DNA of 29,319 bases, taken from a virus. The position numbers and the translations under genes were made by a program. This document shows positions 27,913 to 29,319 of this stretch, in pieces. The DNA lies in the IMG/VR virus record IMGVR_UViG_3300035698_015530, positions 1 through 29,319 of that record, one strand, 5' to 3'. The notes under the pieces were generated by a model. The model did no database searches, was not told the origin of the DNA, and worked only from the letters and a program-made list of their open reading frames with translations. How positions within the stretch are numbered: position 1 is the first letter of the stretch; every line of letters begins with the position of its first letter.

Positions 27913-29301
27913 ATGAAGAAATTACTTTTATCTATATTTCTTTCTTTATTAATTGCAGTACCTGGATTTGCTCAAAGTACATATACTCCACCTTTGTTAG
28001 TTACTGAAGTGGATGGTAGTCCTTCTAGTAATATAACTCAAATAGTCCTTCCTAATGGAACATTGACTATTACAGGTTCTCAAGCAACTTATACTCCTGC
28101 GGGTGCATCTTCAGATGAAGCAGCTCAGGATATTATAGGTGCAATGACTACTGGAAATACTGAAACTGGAATTACAGTAACATATCAAGATATTGATGGT
28201 ACTCTTGATTTTGTACTTGGAGATTTGTCTGCAACATATGCACCTACATCTACACATGGGACATCTATTGGAGCTGGATTTTTGCTTGATGTTGCAGTTC
28301 TAAAAGCATCTGTGATTCTGCAGAAATATCATGGAGTAGATCCATCTGCAAACATGCTAACCTTTTTGGATGCCACGGCCTATTCTGACATGCTTACATT
28401 GTTTGGTCTTGGCTCTACTGATTCTCCTCAATTTACCGGTATCAATCTTGGTCATGTAAATGATACGACTATTTTGAGGTCCGGTGCAGGAAATGTCACG
28501 ATTGCGGGTGTTGAGATATACAAAGTTGGTGACACTATTGACACAGGTGACATTCCAGACATAAGCGCAACGTATCAACCGGTTGACTCAGACCTAACAT
28601 ACCTTGCAGGGTTCACCCCAACAGCAAATGTAAAGTCAATCCTAAATGCTGCTAATTATGCCGCTATTGATACCCTGATGGACTTAGATGATTTGCAGAC
28701 ATCTACCGGTATAGCAAAGGGAACGTCACATCTTGGCACGTTTACTGGAACAACGATAACCGATTCAAGCACAATCAAGGTAGCTTTGCAGGAAATTGAG
28801 ACATCCCATGAAACTCTTAAAGGAACGGCTGTTGTAGTAGCTGATCCCGATGCAGATAGAATGTCGTTTTGGGATGATGGCGAATCAGCAATGGCTTTGC
28901 TTTCACCAGGAAGATCTTTAACCATAACTACTACGAATTTGGATGTTGATGTCGAACTCTACACTGATAGCGAAACCGCTTACATTGAAGACCCCGAAGT
29001 GGAAACCTTTGACGAAGCATGGTTTTTTGGTCGAGCGATAACTATAACACGGGTTAGTTGTGTAACGGACACCGGCACAGCAACACTGAATATTGAAAAT
29101 GGGGCTAACAATGTTTTAAGTTCTGAAATCGTTTGTGATGCAGGGGAACAAGATGCGTGCGGAAGCGGTTGTGATGTAAATACGATTAACAGTAGTTACG
29201 ATAACTTTTCTCAATTTTCATGGGCAGATATTGATATCTCAGCAGTAGCGAGTGATCCAACGAAGGTGTCAATAGCCTTAACTTTTACGGTAGATGATTA
29301 A
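27913..29301 (+). CDS. Fibre-like protein with Sec signal peptide
   Basis: A 462-aa protein. Residues 1-20 (MKKLLLSIFLSLLIAVPGFA) are a Sec leader with a likely cut at GFA-Q. The rest is low-complexity, T/S/G/D-rich beta-structure with fibre-type segments (LGSTDSPQFTGINLG, SGAGNVTIAGVEIYKVGDTI). Cysteines cluster near 392-419 (CVTDTGT, IVCDAGEQDACGSGCDVN), perhaps disulfide-bonded after export. Codon use changes near 28360: the first third is AT-rich, the rest uses more ACG, GCG and CCG, a mosaic sign. AGGAGTTTAATT precedes the start. Confidence 0.8.
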   Translation: MKKLLLSIFLSLLIAVPGFAQSTYTPPLLVTEVDGSPSSNITQIVLPNGTLTITGSQATYTPAGASSDEAAQDIIGAMTTGNTETGITVTYQDIDGTLDFVLGDLSATYAPTSTHGTSIGAGFLLDVAVLKASVILQKYHGVDPSANMLTFLDATAYSDMLTLFGLGSTDSPQFTGINLGHVNDTTILRSGAGNVTIAGVEIYKVGDTIDTGDIPDISATYQPVDSDLTYLAGFTPTANVKSILNAANYAAIDTLMDLDDLQTSTGIAKGTSHLGTFTGTTITDSSTIKVALQEIETSHETLKGTAVVVADPDADRMSFWDDGESAMALLSPGRSLTITTTNLDVDVELYTDSETAYIEDPEVETFDEAWFFGRAITITRVSCVTDTGTATLNIENGANNVLSSEIVCDAGEQDACGSGCDVNTINSSYDNFSQFSWADIDISAVASDPTKVSIALTFTVDD

Positions 29302-29310
29302 GGGGATGAT

Positions 29311-29319
29311 ATGAGAAAA
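29311..29319 (+). CDS. Start of a further gene (truncated)
   Basis: ATGAGAAAA follows an AGGGGATGAT ribosome site. Only three codons (MRK) are visible before the window ends. Confidence 0.55.

Noticed and set aside
1-29319. tRNA, rRNA or integrase/attachment site
   Set aside because: No cloverleaf with a CCA-side acceptor pairing, no ribosomal motif, and no tyrosine or serine recombinase was seen.

Overview
The window is a piece of the genome of a tailed double-stranded DNA phage (Caudoviricetes-like). It is clearly AT-rich. The host is probably Gram-negative: there is a lipoprotein signal, Sec-type and Tat-type leaders, an M15-type endolysin, strong AGGAGG ribosome sites and sigma70-type promoters. 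No integrase, lysogeny repressor, tRNA or rRNA gene was seen, so I cannot say whether the phage is temperate. Genes are packed tightly, with many ATGA or TAATG stop/start overlaps. Several real genes of 22-59 codons sit in the apparent gaps.

Left block (about 1-20263, all leftward): the replication, recombination and nucleotide module plus many small accessory genes. From the right end it runs: an isolated CTAG-rich gene (19850-20263); a control region with a perfect-consensus leftward promoter, a leader hairpin and a 23-codon leader ORF; then about 20 small ORFs, including a secreted Cys-rich protein and membrane peptides. Next come an HNH endonuclease with its own promoter, an ATP-dependent DNA ligase, small zinc-ribbon genes, a HIRAN-domain protein and a Cas4/AddB-like PD-(D/E)XK Fe-S nuclease. 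These are followed by a Sak4-like RecA-fold ATPase with a DUF669-like partner, a dCMP deaminase and a second HNH endonuclease. The block ends with a ribbon-helix-helix protein, a ParB-domain/N6-adenine methyltransferase fusion, a Tat-leader miniprotein, a family A DNA polymerase with an N-terminal uracil-DNA-glycosylase-like domain, and a truncated P-loop protein resembling DUF3987 helicase-like proteins at the edge.

Right block (20732-29319, all rightward): a perfect TTGACA-17-TATAAT promoter drives terminase small subunit, M15 endolysin, a lipoprotein, a small ORF, a holin-like two-helix membrane protein, a beta-helix tailspike-like protein with a Sec signal peptide, terminase large subunit, a membrane-anchored small protein and fibre/appendage genes. 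One of the fibre genes also begins with a signal peptide.

The most striking feature that ordinary genes do not explain is a dispersed family of eleven copies of a 27-bp imperfect palindrome. Its left arm is AGATCGTTTAAT, followed by one free base and a right arm close to ATTAAACGATCT or ATTAAACGRACTTA. The copies lie at gene boundaries across both blocks, several touching stop codons, ribosome sites or the space upstream of the main promoters; one lies inside a reading frame. The 13-bp core TTTAAT-N-ATTAAA has the same layout as the KorB operator TTTAGC-S-GCTAAA of IncP plasmids. KorB is a ParB-family regulator that binds many dispersed operators, and this phage encodes a ParB-domain protein fused to a DNA methyltransferase. 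I propose, as inference, a phage-wide dispersed-operator system.
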